A stretch of DNA of 64,000 bases from Turneriella parva DSM 21527 (GTDB lineage Bacteria; Spirochaetota; Leptospiria; Turneriellales; Turneriellaceae): NCBI RefSeq assembly GCF_000266885.1, contig NC_018020.1:248001-312000 (forward strand), given 5' to 3'. Position numbers and translations under genes: made by a program. Below are positions 43,475-52,829 of the stretch, piece by piece. How positions within the stretch are numbered: position 1 is the stretch's first letter; every line of letters begins with the position of its first letter. The notes beneath the pieces are model-generated. The model worked only from the letters and a program-made list of their open reading frames with translations. It did no database searches and was not told the origin of the DNA.

Positions 43475-43497
43475 ATGTGTTCAATTGTTGAACACAT
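43475..43497. promoter_or_regulatory. 23-nt palindrome upstream of the MarR-EPS gene
   Basis: The sequence ATGTGTTCAA, TTG, TTGAACACAT forms a perfect inverted repeat with 10-bp arms. It lies 98 nt before the MarR-like gene. A partial repeat GGTGTTCACC follows at about 43500. The low GC of the stem makes a terminator unlikely and suits an operator. A separate short GC hairpin, CCGCC-GAC-GGCGG, near 43427 may end the UpxY transcript. Confidence 0.5.
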
Positions 43498-43594
43498 CGG
43501 TGTTCACCTCCGATTTGTCAATTTGTCAGCTGTGACTGACCCGGCGAAGCTAGGTTTTCGTTTTTACTACATTGCTGAGCAATGAAGCAAAAAT

Positions 43595-43927
43595 ATGATT
43601 TCGGACGAACTGCAGCATAAACTCTTCAAGACGATCTCGGAGCACCCGCAGATCAACCAGCGCGAGCTGTCGAAAATTTTGGGTATTAGCCTCGGTAAGG
43701 CCAACTACTGCCTCAAGGCACTCATAGAAAAAGGCTGGGTCAAGGCGCAGAATTTTAAGAATAATAAGAATAAGCTGTCATACGCGTACCTGCTCACCCC
43801 CAGCGGCATTGAGCAGAAAGCGAGCGTCACGATTCGCTACCTCAAGCGCAAGATGGAAGAGTATGACCAGCTGAAAGCGGCGGTGAAAGAACTGAAGAAA
43901 GAAGTGGCCACGGAGGAGATAGCTTGA
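43595..43927 (+). CDS. MarR-family EPS-associated transcriptional regulator
   Basis: The product has 110 residues. The winged-helix part contains [20 protein letters not shown] and [19 protein letters not shown], followed by [16 protein letters not shown]. This matches the EPS-associated MarR group found at the start of exopolysaccharide loci. A C-terminal coiled coil (about 80-105) supports dimerisation. It precedes the epimerase gene by 22 nt and probably controls the plus-strand operon. Confidence 0.92.
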   Translation: MISDELQHKLFKTISEHPQINQRELSKILGISLGKANYCLKALIEKGWVKAQNFKNNKNKLSYAYLLTPSGIEQKASVTIRYLKRKMEEYDQLKAAVKELKKEVATEEIA

Positions 43928-43949
43928 GTTCAATCCAGGCTTGAGAGTC

Positions 43950-45053
43950 ATGAAAAAGATCCTAACAGTAGTCGGTGCGCGTCCCCAATTTATCAAGGCC
44001 GCTGTGGTATCGCGTGCGCTCCGGGGCGCAAGCTGGGCCAATGAGGTTATTGTACACACCGGGCAGCACTACGACCCGGATATGTCAGATGTCTTTTTTT
44101 CCGAAATGGACATCCCGAAACCTGCGCATAACCTGGAAATCGGCTCTGGAAATCATGGTGCGCAGACAGGTCGAATGATGCAGGCCATTGAAGAAGTTTG
44201 CCTGACCGAAAAGCCTGAATGCGTTCTGGTCTATGGAGATACCAATTCGACGCTGGCAGGTGCGCTGGTTGCAGCTAAACTCCACATCCCGGTTGCCCAT
44301 GTCGAAGCGGGATTGCGGTCTTTCAACAAGCAGATGCCTGAAGAAATCAACCGCATATGCACTGACCATGTGTCAGATCTCCTTTTTGCCCCGACCGAGA
44401 CGGCACGAAAAAATCTGCTTCGAGAGGGCTTCAGCGATGCGAAAATTGCATTGAGCGGTGACGTCATGCTCGACGCAGCCCTTTTCTACGGCGAGCGAAT
44501 CACGTCTGATTACCTGAAGACAATCGGAGTTGAACCGCAGGGATACGTGCTCGCCACCATCCACAGAGCAGAAAACACTGACTCACCAGAGCGATTGGCG
44601 ACTATTCTCGATGCGCTCGCGGAAATATCAAAGAGAATACCCGTCATTCTTCCGCTGCACCCGCGCACGCGGAAGCTTCTGGAACAGCGCAGCTGGAGCA
44701 ACCCGAGGCCCCAGGACCTGAGAATCATTAATCCAATTGGTTATTTGCAGATGGTGTGTCTCGAGAAAAACTGCCATATGATTGCCACGGACTCCGGCGG
44801 AGTTCAAAAAGAGGCCTATTTCTTTCAGAAACCCTGCATTACCCTCAGAGATGAAACGGAATGGGTTGAGCTGGTTGATGCTGGTTATAACCGGCTAGTC
44901 GGAGCGAACAGCGATGCAATTCTAGCCGCACACCATGCTTTTACGAGTCAGCGGCCTGTGTTCAGTGGAAACCTCTACGGAACCGGATCGGCGGGCAAAT
45001 TTATCACTGACAAGCTCAGGCTTTTTTTGCAGGAGAATTTGGGCCACGGATGA
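43950..45053 (+). CDS. wbpI: UDP-sugar 2-epimerase, WecB/WbpI family
   Basis: The product has 367 residues. KKILTVVGARPQFIKAAVVS opens the protein. VHTGQHYDPDMSDVFF, YGDTNSTLAGALVAAKL and HVEAGLRSFNKQMPEEINR follow, and TDSGGVQKEAYFF is the UDP-binding end. These are diagnostic of non-hydrolysing 2-epimerases. Beside wbpA-B-D-E homologues the likely step is C2 epimerisation of UDP-GlcNAc3NAcA to the manno form (WbpI). UDP-GlcNAc itself (WecB) is the alternative. TTG 43941 is in frame, but ATG 43950 matches the family. The last three codons lie in a dispersed repeat. Confidence 0.88.
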   Translation: MKKILTVVGARPQFIKAAVVSRALRGASWANEVIVHTGQHYDPDMSDVFFSEMDIPKPAHNLEIGSGNHGAQTGRMMQAIEEVCLTEKPECVLVYGDTNSTLAGALVAAKLHIPVAHVEAGLRSFNKQMPEEINRICTDHVSDLLFAPTETARKNLLREGFSDAKIALSGDVMLDAALFYGERITSDYLKTIGVEPQGYVLATIHRAENTDSPERLATILDALAEISKRIPVILPLHPRTRKLLEQRSWSNPRPQDLRIINPIGYLQMVCLEKNCHMIATDSGGVQKEAYFFQKPCITLRDETEWVELVDAGYNRLVGANSDAILAAHHAFTSQRPVFSGNLYGTGSAGKFITDKLRLFLQENLGHG

Positions 45054-45070
45054 CACGGATATTCACGGAT
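45043..45070. repeat. CCACGGAT-type dispersed repeat, copy 1
   Basis: GCCACGGATGACACGGAT, then ATTCACGGAT, lies over the 3' end of the 2-epimerase gene and supplies its stop codon. It is clearly related to 46456-46483 and 49343-49360, each between genes of the same operon. Confidence 0.65.
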
Positions 45071-45138
45071 AAACCAGAGGGCAAGAAGATACGTACAATC
45101 GTGCCTACTAAATCTACTGCAGCCAATTAGGGGAAAAC

Positions 45139-46443
45139 ATGAAAGAAGCGTTACTGGAAAGAATCAAGAAGAAAGAAGCGATCGTGGGCATTGTGGGCAT
45201 GGGCTATGTCGGCCTGCCACTGATGCTGCGCTTCATGGAAGAAGACATCAAGGTCGTGGGTTTTGACATTGACCAGGAAAAAATCGACAAGCTGAATGCA
45301 GGCAAAAGCTATATCGAGCATATACCGGCCGAAGCTATTGCAAAGGCTGTGCAATCGGGCTTTCGGGCAACGGCCGATTTCGCCGAAGCGGGCAAAGTAG
45401 ATGCGCTGATTCTTTGCGTACCTACCCCATTAAACAAGTATAGAGAACCCGATCTCAGCTATGTGATCAATACTGTCGACAGCCTGGTGCCACATATTCG
45501 CGCAGGACAGGTCATGTCGCTTGAAAGTACGACTTATCCGGGAACTTCTGACGAAGAGCTCCTGCCTCGCATAGAAAAAAGAGGTTTCAAGGTTGGCTCA
45601 GACTATTTTCTCGTCTATTCGCCTGAGCGCGAAGACCCTGGCAACAAGAACTTTAATACACGTTCCATACCCAAGGTTTGTGGCGGAACAACCCCAGCTT
45701 GTCAGGAAATTGGCGTGGCCTTATACTCAGGGGTTATTGACAAAGTCGTTCCGGTATCTTCGACCCGTACGGCCGAGATGACCAAACTACTAGAGAATAT
45801 CCATCGCGCAGTCAATATTGGACTGGCCAACGAGATGAAAGTTGTCGCTGATCGTATGGGCATCGACATTCACGAGGTAATTCGCGCTGCAGCGACAAAA
45901 CCCTTCGGATTTGTTCCTTATTATCCCGGTCCTGGGCTTGGCGGGCATTGCATTCCTATTGATCCATTCTACCTTACCTGGAAGGCAAGGGAGTTTGGCC
46001 TGCATACCCGCTTTATTGAACTTGCAGGAGAGATCAATAACAGCATGCCGCACTATGTGGTCGACAAAGTTGCTGATGCGCTCAACAGACTTAACAAATC
46101 AATCAAGGGTAGCAGGATTCTTGTCTTGGGTATCGCGTACAAGAAGAACGTTGATGACATGCGCGAAAGTCCATCGACGGAAATCATGGAGTTGCTGACA
46201 CACAAGGGCGCGATCGTTGAATATACTGACCCCCATGTACCTGTGTTTCCCCGAATGAGAGCGCACCATTTTGATCTCAAGAGTGTGCCGCTAACTGCCG
46301 AGAACCTGAAATCTTACGATGTAGTGGTTCTTACAACAGACCATGATAAGTTCGATTATGACCTGGTACTCAAGAATTCTAAGCTGATTGTGGACTCCCG
46401 GGGCAAGTTTCTGGGTAATCACGCGCATGTCGTCAAGGCGTGA
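45139..46443 (+). CDS. wbpA: UDP-N-acetylglucosamine 6-dehydrogenase (WbpA/WlbA-locus type)
   Basis: The product has 434 residues. The NAD loop is [35 protein letters not shown] and [15 protein letters not shown] are typical of WbpA-like enzymes. The catalytic Cys is in [16 protein letters not shown]. The C-terminal domain has [16 protein letters not shown]. It would oxidise UDP-GlcNAc to UDP-GlcNAcA, the first step of the diacetamido-uronate pathway. GGGG is found 7-10 nt before the ATG. It is distinct from the eukaryote-like Ugd at 40325. Confidence 0.9.
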   Translation: MKEALLERIKKKEAIVGIVGMGYVGLPLMLRFMEEDIKVVGFDIDQEKIDKLNAGKSYIEHIPAEAIAKAVQSGFRATADFAEAGKVDALILCVPTPLNKYREPDLSYVINTVDSLVPHIRAGQVMSLESTTYPGTSDEELLPRIEKRGFKVGSDYFLVYSPEREDPGNKNFNTRSIPKVCGGTTPACQEIGVALYSGVIDKVVPVSSTRTAEMTKLLENIHRAVNIGLANEMKVVADRMGIDIHEVIRAAATKPFGFVPYYPGPGLGGHCIPIDPFYLTWKAREFGLHTRFIELAGEINNSMPHYVVDKVADALNRLNKSIKGSRILVLGIAYKKNVDDMRESPSTEIMELLTHKGAIVEYTDPHVPVFPRMRAHHFDLKSVPLTAENLKSYDVVVLTTDHDKFDYDLVLKNSKLIVDSRGKFLGNHAHVVKA

Positions 46444-46453
46444 GAAAAAAGGC

Positions 46454-46531
46454 TAGCCACAGATTGCACGGATGTTCACAGATTTTATGCTAAACTCACA
46501 CATACCTGATAATCCGTGTCATCAGTGGCTA
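46454..46531. repeat. CCACGGAT-type repeat, copy 2, with terminal inversion
   Basis: TAGCCACAGATTGCACGGAT (46454-46473) and ATCCGTGTCATCAGTGGCTA (46512-46531) are inverted copies matching at about 16 of 20 bases. They bound a 78-nt unit that fills most of the gap between wbpA and wbpB. Such CCACGGAT/CACAGAT units occur widely as non-coding repeats in bacteria. Confidence 0.65.
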
Positions 46532-46552
46532 AGAAAGGGTTAAAGAGGAAAA

Positions 46553-47617
46553 ATGAGCAAAAAGTCAGAAAAAATCGTCGGGCGCAAAATACGCTTTGCG
46601 CTGGTTGGCTGCGGTCGCATCAGTAAGAATCATATAGATTCGCTCAATGTGCACAAAGACCATGCTGAACTTGTCGCCGTCTGCGATATCGATCCCGTTG
46701 CCCTCGCCAAGGCAGAAAAAGAAACCGGGGCCCGCGGTTACCGAAGCCTCACCGAAATGCTGGCCGAGGAAAAAGACCTCGACGTCGTAACTGTGGCTAC
46801 ACCGAGCGGCGTGCATCCGGCGCAAGCAATCGAGATTGCCAAGGCAGGCATTCATGTGCTTTCGGAAAAGCCCATGGCTACGCGCTGGCAAGATGGCCTC
46901 GACATGGTCAAGGCATGCGATGCAGCAGGTGTCTACCTGTTTGTCGTAAAACAAAATCGCCGTAATGCCACTCTGCAGCTTCTCAAAAAAGCAGTGGAAG
47001 AGAAACGATTTGGCCGCATCTACATGGTGAACCTGAATGTGTTCTGGACCAGGCCGCAGGATTATTATGACGCTGGCGACTGGCGCGGCACATGGGAATT
47101 CGATGGTGGAGCCATGATGAACCAGGCAAGTCACTATGTCGACCTGATCGATTGGCTGATTGGACCTGTGGAAAGCCTGCACGCCTACACGGCAACACTA
47201 GCTCGCGATATTGAGGCAGAAGACACAGCAGTTGTCAACATACGCTGGCGTTCCGGTGCGCTCGGCTCGATGAACGTTACAATGCTCACCTTCCCAAAAA
47301 ACCTCGAAGGTTCAATTACAATACTCGGCGAAAAAGGCACCGTGCGCGTGGGCGGCGTTGCTGTGAACGAAATACAACACTGGGAATTCTCAGAGAAACG
47401 CCCTGAAGACGAAGAAGTCAAGAAGGCCAGCTACGAGACCACTTCAGTCTACGGCTTTGGCCATCCACTGTATTACGACAACGTCATCAAGGTGCTGCGC
47501 GGCGAGGCAGAACCTGAGACCGACGGGCGCTCGGGCTTAAAATCCCTCGAAATCCTGATCGCGACCTATTTGTCAGCGCGTGATGGCAAGCGGGTGGCTC
47601 TGCCACTGCAGTACTAG
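46553..47617 (+). CDS. wbpB: Gfo/Idh/MocA oxidoreductase, UDP-GlcNAcA 3-dehydrogenase type
   Basis: The product has 354 residues. [19 protein letters not shown] is the NAD loop. [10 protein letters not shown] in the form [10 protein letters not shown] holds the conserved Lys. [20 protein letters not shown] carries the catalytic His region. These match WbpB/WlbA, which oxidises C3 of UDP-GlcNAcA to the 3-keto form used by the aminotransferase. AAAGAGG lies 7 nt before ATG. It is followed 7 nt later by the acetyltransferase gene. Confidence 0.92.
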   Translation: MSKKSEKIVGRKIRFALVGCGRISKNHIDSLNVHKDHAELVAVCDIDPVALAKAEKETGARGYRSLTEMLAEEKDLDVVTVATPSGVHPAQAIEIAKAGIHVLSEKPMATRWQDGLDMVKACDAAGVYLFVVKQNRRNATLQLLKKAVEEKRFGRIYMVNLNVFWTRPQDYYDAGDWRGTWEFDGGAMMNQASHYVDLIDWLIGPVESLHAYTATLARDIEAEDTAVVNIRWRSGALGSMNVTMLTFPKNLEGSITILGEKGTVRVGGVAVNEIQHWEFSEKRPEDEEVKKASYETTSVYGFGHPLYYDNVIKVLRGEAEPETDGRSGLKSLEILIATYLSARDGKRVALPLQY

Positions 47618-47624
47618 AGGGAAC

Positions 47625-48209
47625 ATGACAGTACATCCCACAGCAATAGTCGACGAAGGAGCGCAAATCGGTGAAGGCACGCGTGTCTGGCACTGGGTAC
47701 ACATTTGTGCAGGTGCAAGAATAGGTAAAGGATGCTCGTTTGGACAGAATGTCTTCGTCGGCAACAAGGTTGTCATCGGCAACAATGTGAAAGTGCAGAA
47801 CAATGTCTCAGTATACGACAACGTGACTCTTGAAGACGATGTCTTCTGTGGGCCGAGCATGGTCTTCACCAATGTCTATAACCCGCGTTCGGCGGTCGTG
47901 CGAAAAGATGAGTATCGTAATACGCTGGTGAAGCGCGGAGCCACGATTGGCGCAAATGCAACGATTGTCTGTGGGGTGACTATTGGCGAGTATGCCTTCA
48001 TCGGAGCTGGGGCAGTCGTTAACCGCGATGTAAAGCCGTACGCACTGATGGCCGGTGTACCGGCAAAGCAGATCGGCTGGATGAGCCAGTTTGGTGAGAA
48101 ACTTGAACTGCCACTCGTGGGCAACGGTGAGGCGGTTTGCCCTGGCTCACAGAAGCACTACCGTCTTGCGGATGGTGTTGTCGAGCTTGTCGGTGAGAAT
48201 TCGAAATAG
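47625..48209 (+). CDS. wbpD: UDP-2-acetamido-3-amino-uronate N-acetyltransferase
   Basis: The product has 194 residues. A left-handed beta-helix is shown by hexapeptide repeats, for example [20 protein letters not shown] and [28 protein letters not shown] and [19 protein letters not shown] match WbpD/WlbB. It would acetylate the 3-amino group with acetyl-CoA. ATG 47625 follows GAGGG at proper distance and lies 7 nt after the wbpB stop. The in-frame upstream ATG at 47580 lies inside wbpB. Confidence 0.92.
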   Translation: MTVHPTAIVDEGAQIGEGTRVWHWVHICAGARIGKGCSFGQNVFVGNKVVIGNNVKVQNNVSVYDNVTLEDDVFCGPSMVFTNVYNPRSAVVRKDEYRNTLVKRGATIGANATIVCGVTIGEYAFIGAGAVVNRDVKPYALMAGVPAKQIGWMSQFGEKLELPLVGNGEAVCPGSQKHYRLADGVVELVGENSK

Positions 48210-48238
48210 CCTTTGAGCAAAAGAAAGGGAGTATGAAA

Positions 48239-49333
48239 ATGGAATTTATTGATCTCAAATCACAACAGGCGCGCATCAAAAAGGAAATTGATGCGAACAT
48301 AGCCAAAGTACTCGCCCATGGCCAGTATATCATGGGGCCAGAAATTAAAGAGCTGGAGACACAACTGGCCCAGTACACGGGGTCAAAGCACTGCCTGACA
48401 GTGGCAAACGGTACGGACGCACTGCTTATTGCCCTTATGGCGCTCGGGGTTAAGGCAGGTGACGAGGTGATTACGACGCCCTTTACCTTCATCGCAACAG
48501 GCGAGATGATTGCATTGATCGGAGCAAAACCAGTGTTCGTCGATATCGACGAAAAAACCTACAATATGGACCCGAGCAAGATTGAGGCCGCGATAACCAA
48601 GAAGACCAAGGCAATCATGCCGGTGAGTCTCTATGGCCAGTGCGCTGATTTTGATGCGATCAATGCAATTGCAGCGAAGCACAATCTGCCGGTCATTGAA
48701 GACGCCGCGCAAAGCTTCGGCGCGACTTACAAAGGGAAAAAATCCTGTAATCTCAGCACTATTGGCAGCACCAGCTTCTTTCCCTCTAAACCACTCGGTT
48801 GCTATGGCGATGGCGGCGCTGTTTTCACCAACGACGACGAACTCGCGAAGGTAATGGGCTACATTCGCCTGCACGGCCAGGACCGTCGCTACCACCACCC
48901 GATCATAGGACTCAACGGCAGAATGGACACACTGCAAGCCGCCATCATGTTACCCAAGCTGGCGATATTTCCAGAAGAGGTTGAGCTGCGGGCCAAAATC
49001 GGCAAGCGCTACTCAGAACTCCTGGCCGCCAAGGGTATTAAGACCCCATTCATCGAGGCTCACAACACGAGTGTCTACGCACAGTACACAGTCCTCGTGA
49101 ACGATCGCGAATCAGTTGCGAAAAAACTGCAGGATAAGGGAGTCCCTACCGCTGTTCACTACCCTATTCCGCTCAACTTGCAACCAGTCTTCGGTTATCT
49201 GAACCAACCCAAGGGTAGCTTTCCTATTGCAGAGCGCATTGCGGAACAGGTCATTAGCCTGCCAATGCATCCATACTTGAGCGAAAAAGATCAGGACACG
49301 ATTGTGACTGCGGTCGCTGCCGCTGTTAGCTAA
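48239..49333 (+). CDS. wbpE: DegT/DnrJ/EryC1-family aminotransferase (WbpE type)
   Basis: The product has 364 residues. EFIDLKSQQARIKKEIDANI is the WbpE-like opening. VANGTDALLIALMALGVKAG is the cofactor region. EDAAQSFGATYKGKK and SFFPSKPLGCYGDGGAVF contain the PLP-binding Lys. It would transfer an amino group to the 3-keto-uronate formed by WbpB. AAAGGGAG is 7 nt before ATG 48239 but only 1 nt before the alternative ATG 48233, so 48239 is chosen. Confidence 0.92.
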   Translation: MEFIDLKSQQARIKKEIDANIAKVLAHGQYIMGPEIKELETQLAQYTGSKHCLTVANGTDALLIALMALGVKAGDEVITTPFTFIATGEMIALIGAKPVFVDIDEKTYNMDPSKIEAAITKKTKAIMPVSLYGQCADFDAINAIAAKHNLPVIEDAAQSFGATYKGKKSCNLSTIGSTSFFPSKPLGCYGDGGAVFTNDDELAKVMGYIRLHGQDRRYHHPIIGLNGRMDTLQAAIMLPKLAIFPEEVELRAKIGKRYSELLAAKGIKTPFIEAHNTSVYAQYTVLVNDRESVAKKLQDKGVPTAVHYPIPLNLQPVFGYLNQPKGSFPIAERIAEQVISLPMHPYLSEKDQDTIVTAVAAAVS

Positions 49334-49342
49334 GAAGATTGA

Positions 49343-49360
49343 GCCACGAATTTCACAGAT
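49343..49360. repeat. CCACGAAT-type dispersed repeat, copy 3
   Basis: GCCACGAATTTCACAGAT lies in the 35-nt gap between wbpE and the exporter permease gene. It matches the other two copies in outline. Confidence 0.5.
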
Positions 49361-49368
49361 AGGCACCG

Positions 49369-50241
49369 ATGTCTGAAACCAACGAGCAGTGGGATACCGT
49401 AATTCGCGCCGAAAGGTCGTGGTTCAGCATAAACTGGCGTGAGTTGTGGAAATACCGCGACCTAATCTACCTCTTTGTCCGGCGTGATTTTGTTGCCTTT
49501 TATAAGCAGACGATTTTGGGGCCACTATGGTACCTAATACAGCCATTATTCACCACTCTCATCTTCACCGTGGTTTTTAGCCGTCTGGCGTCGATACCCA
49601 CCGACGGAGTGCCACCACTGCTATTCTACCTGGCTGGACTGGTGCTATGGAACTATTTCTCTGAGTGTCTTACCTCAACCTCGAGCACGTTTCTCGATAA
49701 CCAGGGAATTTTCGGCAAAGTGTATTTTCCGCGTCTTTCGATACCCATCTCGGTCGTGCTGTCTAAGCTGATTAAGCTCGCGATTCAGCTAATGCTGCTT
49801 TCGGGGATTTATGTCTATTTTTGGTTTAGTGGCCAGTTGATTCGGCCATCTCCTTGGCTCTTGGTGGTCTTGCCACTGCTCGTGCTGCAAATAGCGCTAC
49901 TGGGGCTGGGGACCGGTATTTTCATTTCGTCGCTGACAACTAAGTACCGCGACCTCAACTACCTGGTCGGCTTCGGAGTGCAACTTTGGATGTACGCAAC
50001 ACCTATCATCTACCCGATTTCGCAGGTGCCGGAAAAATATCGAATATTTGTGCATCTGAACCCAGTGGCTCAAGTGGTGACGAATTTCCGTTTCGTGCTT
50101 TTTGGCGGCGCTGATGGCACGAATCTTCAACCCGCGCTGGGCAATAATTTGCTGGTCAGTCTTTCGACAACGATGGTGATCCTATTGCTTGGACTTTTCT
50201 TGTTCAGCAGAACAGAAAAGAGCTTTATTGATACAATTTAG
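49369..50241 (+). CDS. wzm: O-antigen/polysaccharide ABC exporter permease (Wzm)
   Basis: The product has 290 residues with six transmembrane helices. WKYRDLIYLFVRRDFVAFYK and QTILGPLWYLIQPLFTTLIF form the typical ABC2 membrane N-terminus. SLTTKYRDLNYLVGFGVQLW and ATPIIYPISQVPEKYR are the C-terminal signature of Wzm/TagG proteins. It exports a finished polyprenyl-linked glycan across the inner membrane with the next gene's ATPase. Confidence 0.93.
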   Translation: MSETNEQWDTVIRAERSWFSINWRELWKYRDLIYLFVRRDFVAFYKQTILGPLWYLIQPLFTTLIFTVVFSRLASIPTDGVPPLLFYLAGLVLWNYFSECLTSTSSTFLDNQGIFGKVYFPRLSIPISVVLSKLIKLAIQLMLLSGIYVYFWFSGQLIRPSPWLLVVLPLLVLQIALLGLGTGIFISSLTTKYRDLNYLVGFGVQLWMYATPIIYPISQVPEKYRIFVHLNPVAQVVTNFRFVLFGGADGTNLQPALGNNLLVSLSTTMVILLLGLFLFSRTEKSFIDTI

Positions 50242-50248
50242 ATTCTCC

Positions 50249-51553
50249 ATGAGCACAGTCATCAAAGTCGAAAATCTTTCCAAATCTTACCGTCTGGGCA
50301 ACATCTCAACTGGCTCGTTACACAAAGACCTGCAGAGTTTTTGGGCACGTCTGAGAAGCAAAGAGGATCCCAACCGCCGCATCGGTGAAAAAGTTCACCA
50401 CACCAAAGATGAGCTCTTCTGGGCGTTAAAAGACGTTTCTTTTGAAGTACGGCAGGGTGACATCGTCGGGATTATCGGCCGGAATGGCGCTGGAAAATCA
50501 ACCCTGCTCAAGATCTTGTCACGTATTACTGCACCAACCACAGGTTCGCTCAAAGTTCGGGGACGCATTGCGAGTCTGCTCGAAGTCGGCACAGGTTTTC
50601 ACCCCGAACTGACCGGCCGTGAAAATGTATACCTGAATGGCGCAATACTCGGCATGACCCGGCGTGAAATCGACCGTAAGTTTGACGAAATCGTCGATTT
50701 TGCGGAAGTTGAGCAGTTCATTGACACACCGGTCAAGCGCTATTCCAGTGGAATGTATGTGCGTCTGGCCTTTGCTGTTGCGGCTCATCTTGAGTCAGAG
50801 ATACTAATAGTAGATGAGGTACTGGCTGTAGGGGATGTACAATTCCAAAAGAAATGCCTGGGAAAAATGCAGGAAGTGGGGCGGAAAGGCCGGACAGTGT
50901 TGTTTGTTAGTCATAATATTGGTGCTCTCAAGCAAATGTGCACTGTAGGTCTGCATATCCATGCCGGTCGCACCCAGAAATTTGGCACTCTACCAGAGGC
51001 ATTGAGTGAATATTTCCAGTATAACGACACATCTGCCGGCCCGTCATCTTCAGTACAGTGGGATGAAGACAAAGCTCCGGGTGACGGATGCATACGGATT
51101 CGAAAAATGCACGTATCAGGATCATTCCAAATAGCGGATACCTTCTCGATAAATAGTGACTTGGTTGTCCGATTGGAGCTGGACATTCTTAGGAATAAGA
51201 CCCGCCCGCTTATTGCATTATTGCTCCTGACAAATGACGAGCAAGAGATATTTTCAACCCTGAGTCAGAATTATGAGGATTATGAGGATGCTTTCTTGGA
51301 ACCCGGTCGGTACTCTATATTGGTAACGATACCGGCCGGCATCTTGAACAGTACCGAATATCGAATCAGGATAAATGTATTCAATTCTTTTTGGCAAAAT
51401 TTTGCGTTTCGTGTCCCCATTGACCTGCGTTTCACAACATACGATGATGGGCGACGGCGAAGAGATTACAATGGCAATTATGGTGGCGTTATTCGCCCAA
51501 CGCTACAATGGGACCTGCAACGCCAAAAGAGCTTCACCGAGGGCCGACCGTAG
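50249..51553 (+). CDS. wzt: O-antigen ABC exporter ATPase with carbohydrate-binding C-domain (Wzt)
   Basis: The product has 434 residues. Walker A is GRNGAGKST (77-85). ASLLEVGTGFHPELTGRENV, the signature-region YSSGMYVRLAFAVAAHLE and the Walker B ILIVDEVLAVGD follow. The C-terminal half (about 265-434) is beta-rich and resembles the Wzt domain that recognises the terminal residue of the polymer. This half is poorer in G and C than the ATPase half. The start ATG 50249 lies 7 nt after wzm. The earlier in-frame ATG (50189) lies inside wzm. Confidence 0.92.
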   Translation: MSTVIKVENLSKSYRLGNISTGSLHKDLQSFWARLRSKEDPNRRIGEKVHHTKDELFWALKDVSFEVRQGDIVGIIGRNGAGKSTLLKILSRITAPTTGSLKVRGRIASLLEVGTGFHPELTGRENVYLNGAILGMTRREIDRKFDEIVDFAEVEQFIDTPVKRYSSGMYVRLAFAVAAHLESEILIVDEVLAVGDVQFQKKCLGKMQEVGRKGRTVLFVSHNIGALKQMCTVGLHIHAGRTQKFGTLPEALSEYFQYNDTSAGPSSSVQWDEDKAPGDGCIRIRKMHVSGSFQIADTFSINSDLVVRLELDILRNKTRPLIALLLLTNDEQEIFSTLSQNYEDYEDAFLEPGRYSILVTIPAGILNSTEYRIRINVFNSFWQNFAFRVPIDLRFTTYDDGRRRRDYNGNYGGVIRPTLQWDLQRQKSFTEGRP

Positions 51554-51572
51554 TGGCGTCAAGCACACGCAT

Positions 51573-52811
51573 ATGCCAAAAACAGTTATCAGCATAACAC
51601 CATTACCGCTATACAAGGATAGCCGGACGCTGAAAATCGCACGATCGATTCATGAGCTTGGTTACCAATCTCTTGTCTGGGATACCCAAAACGTTCGCGC
51701 CTATCCAATTTCCGAATTGCCCACACTGCCCGCTGCCACGAAAGCTCTTGCAAACAATACCCGAAAATCAACCCTTTTAGAGTTCACTTGGAGAACTGCG
51801 AAACGGATACTGACTTGGCTGGGGGTGAAGCAAATGCTGAGGGTTATCGGTGTTGTGGTTTGGTTTCGTACTTTAGTCGATTTGTTCCGCAATGCACGTA
51901 CTATCCGGCGAACCCTGCCGCCAGCCGATTTATACTATCTCCATTCGCTCGAATTCGGCATCATAATCCTCTGGCGCCGAATGACTGCCAATATACCTTA
52001 TGTGTATGATGCGCATGATTTCTATATCGCTTTACATCAACAGAAATGGTGGCAACCATTGCATATCCTAGAGCGCCTGTTAATAAAGTACTCAGCGGGT
52101 TTCGTAACAGTTAGCGATGGTGTCGGCGAACTTTACACAAAGACTTTTCAACGCACCCCGGTCGTTATTCCTAATACACAATACTTGCCTAAGCGCAATC
52201 GCGTGACGATTCGCAAATTGCTACGGCTAAAGAAGCATGATTTTCTTATAGTTAGCATCTGCCGACCAGTAGAAGGCAGAGCCGTTTGGCCGATTATGGA
52301 AGCCATGATGGCCATTGATAGGTCGAATCTTCATTTGGCGTTTATTGGAGACGGCTACCAAGAGCATGCCAGAACTATTCAGGCAAGAGGGGCTACTTCA
52401 CGCATCCATTTCTTGCCCCCGCTTGCGCCAGAAATGGTGACTGACTTCATAGCTGATGCTAATTTGGGCTTTATGCCATATTACGTAGTCCACGAAAATC
52501 TACGCCAGGCCTTGCCTAATGGCTTTTTTCAGTGCGTTGCCGCAGGCTTGCCCGTGCTTTACGATCCTAAACTTGTCGAAATAGGCCGAATATGTAGCGA
52601 ATATATGAACGGCATCGAAATTGATCCCCTTGATTCAGACAATCTTGCAAAGCTGATTCGACATCTCTCGCAATCCGTCGTGGAATGCCAAAGACTAAAG
52701 AAAAATGCACAAAAAGCTGCCCGCCACTTTAACTGGAGGCTTGAAACCCCCAAAATCAAAGCATTACTTGAGAATGCGATAAAAAAATCCGCAGTAAAAC
52801 AAAAAGGCTAA
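51573..52811 (+). CDS. GT-B (GT4-like) glycosyltransferase
   Basis: The product has 412 residues. ISITPLPLYKDSRTLKIARS is an N-terminal Rossmann start. VYDAHDFYIALHQQ near 147 and the UDP-sugar-binding end PYYVVHENLRQALPNGFFQC, then VAAGLPVLY, are like GT4 enzymes. The catalytic E-x7-E motif is not clear. GC content is low. It adds one sugar to the growing polymer or its adaptor. ATG 51573 comes after the wzt stop. An upstream frame start lies within wzt. Confidence 0.78.
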   Translation: MPKTVISITPLPLYKDSRTLKIARSIHELGYQSLVWDTQNVRAYPISELPTLPAATKALANNTRKSTLLEFTWRTAKRILTWLGVKQMLRVIGVVVWFRTLVDLFRNARTIRRTLPPADLYYLHSLEFGIIILWRRMTANIPYVYDAHDFYIALHQQKWWQPLHILERLLIKYSAGFVTVSDGVGELYTKTFQRTPVVIPNTQYLPKRNRVTIRKLLRLKKHDFLIVSICRPVEGRAVWPIMEAMMAIDRSNLHLAFIGDGYQEHARTIQARGATSRIHFLPPLAPEMVTDFIADANLGFMPYYVVHENLRQALPNGFFQCVAAGLPVLYDPKLVEIGRICSEYMNGIEIDPLDSDNLAKLIRHLSQSVVECQRLKKNAQKAARHFNWRLETPKIKALLENAIKKSAVKQKG

Positions 52812-52829
52812 ACCCAAGCATTCTCAATC

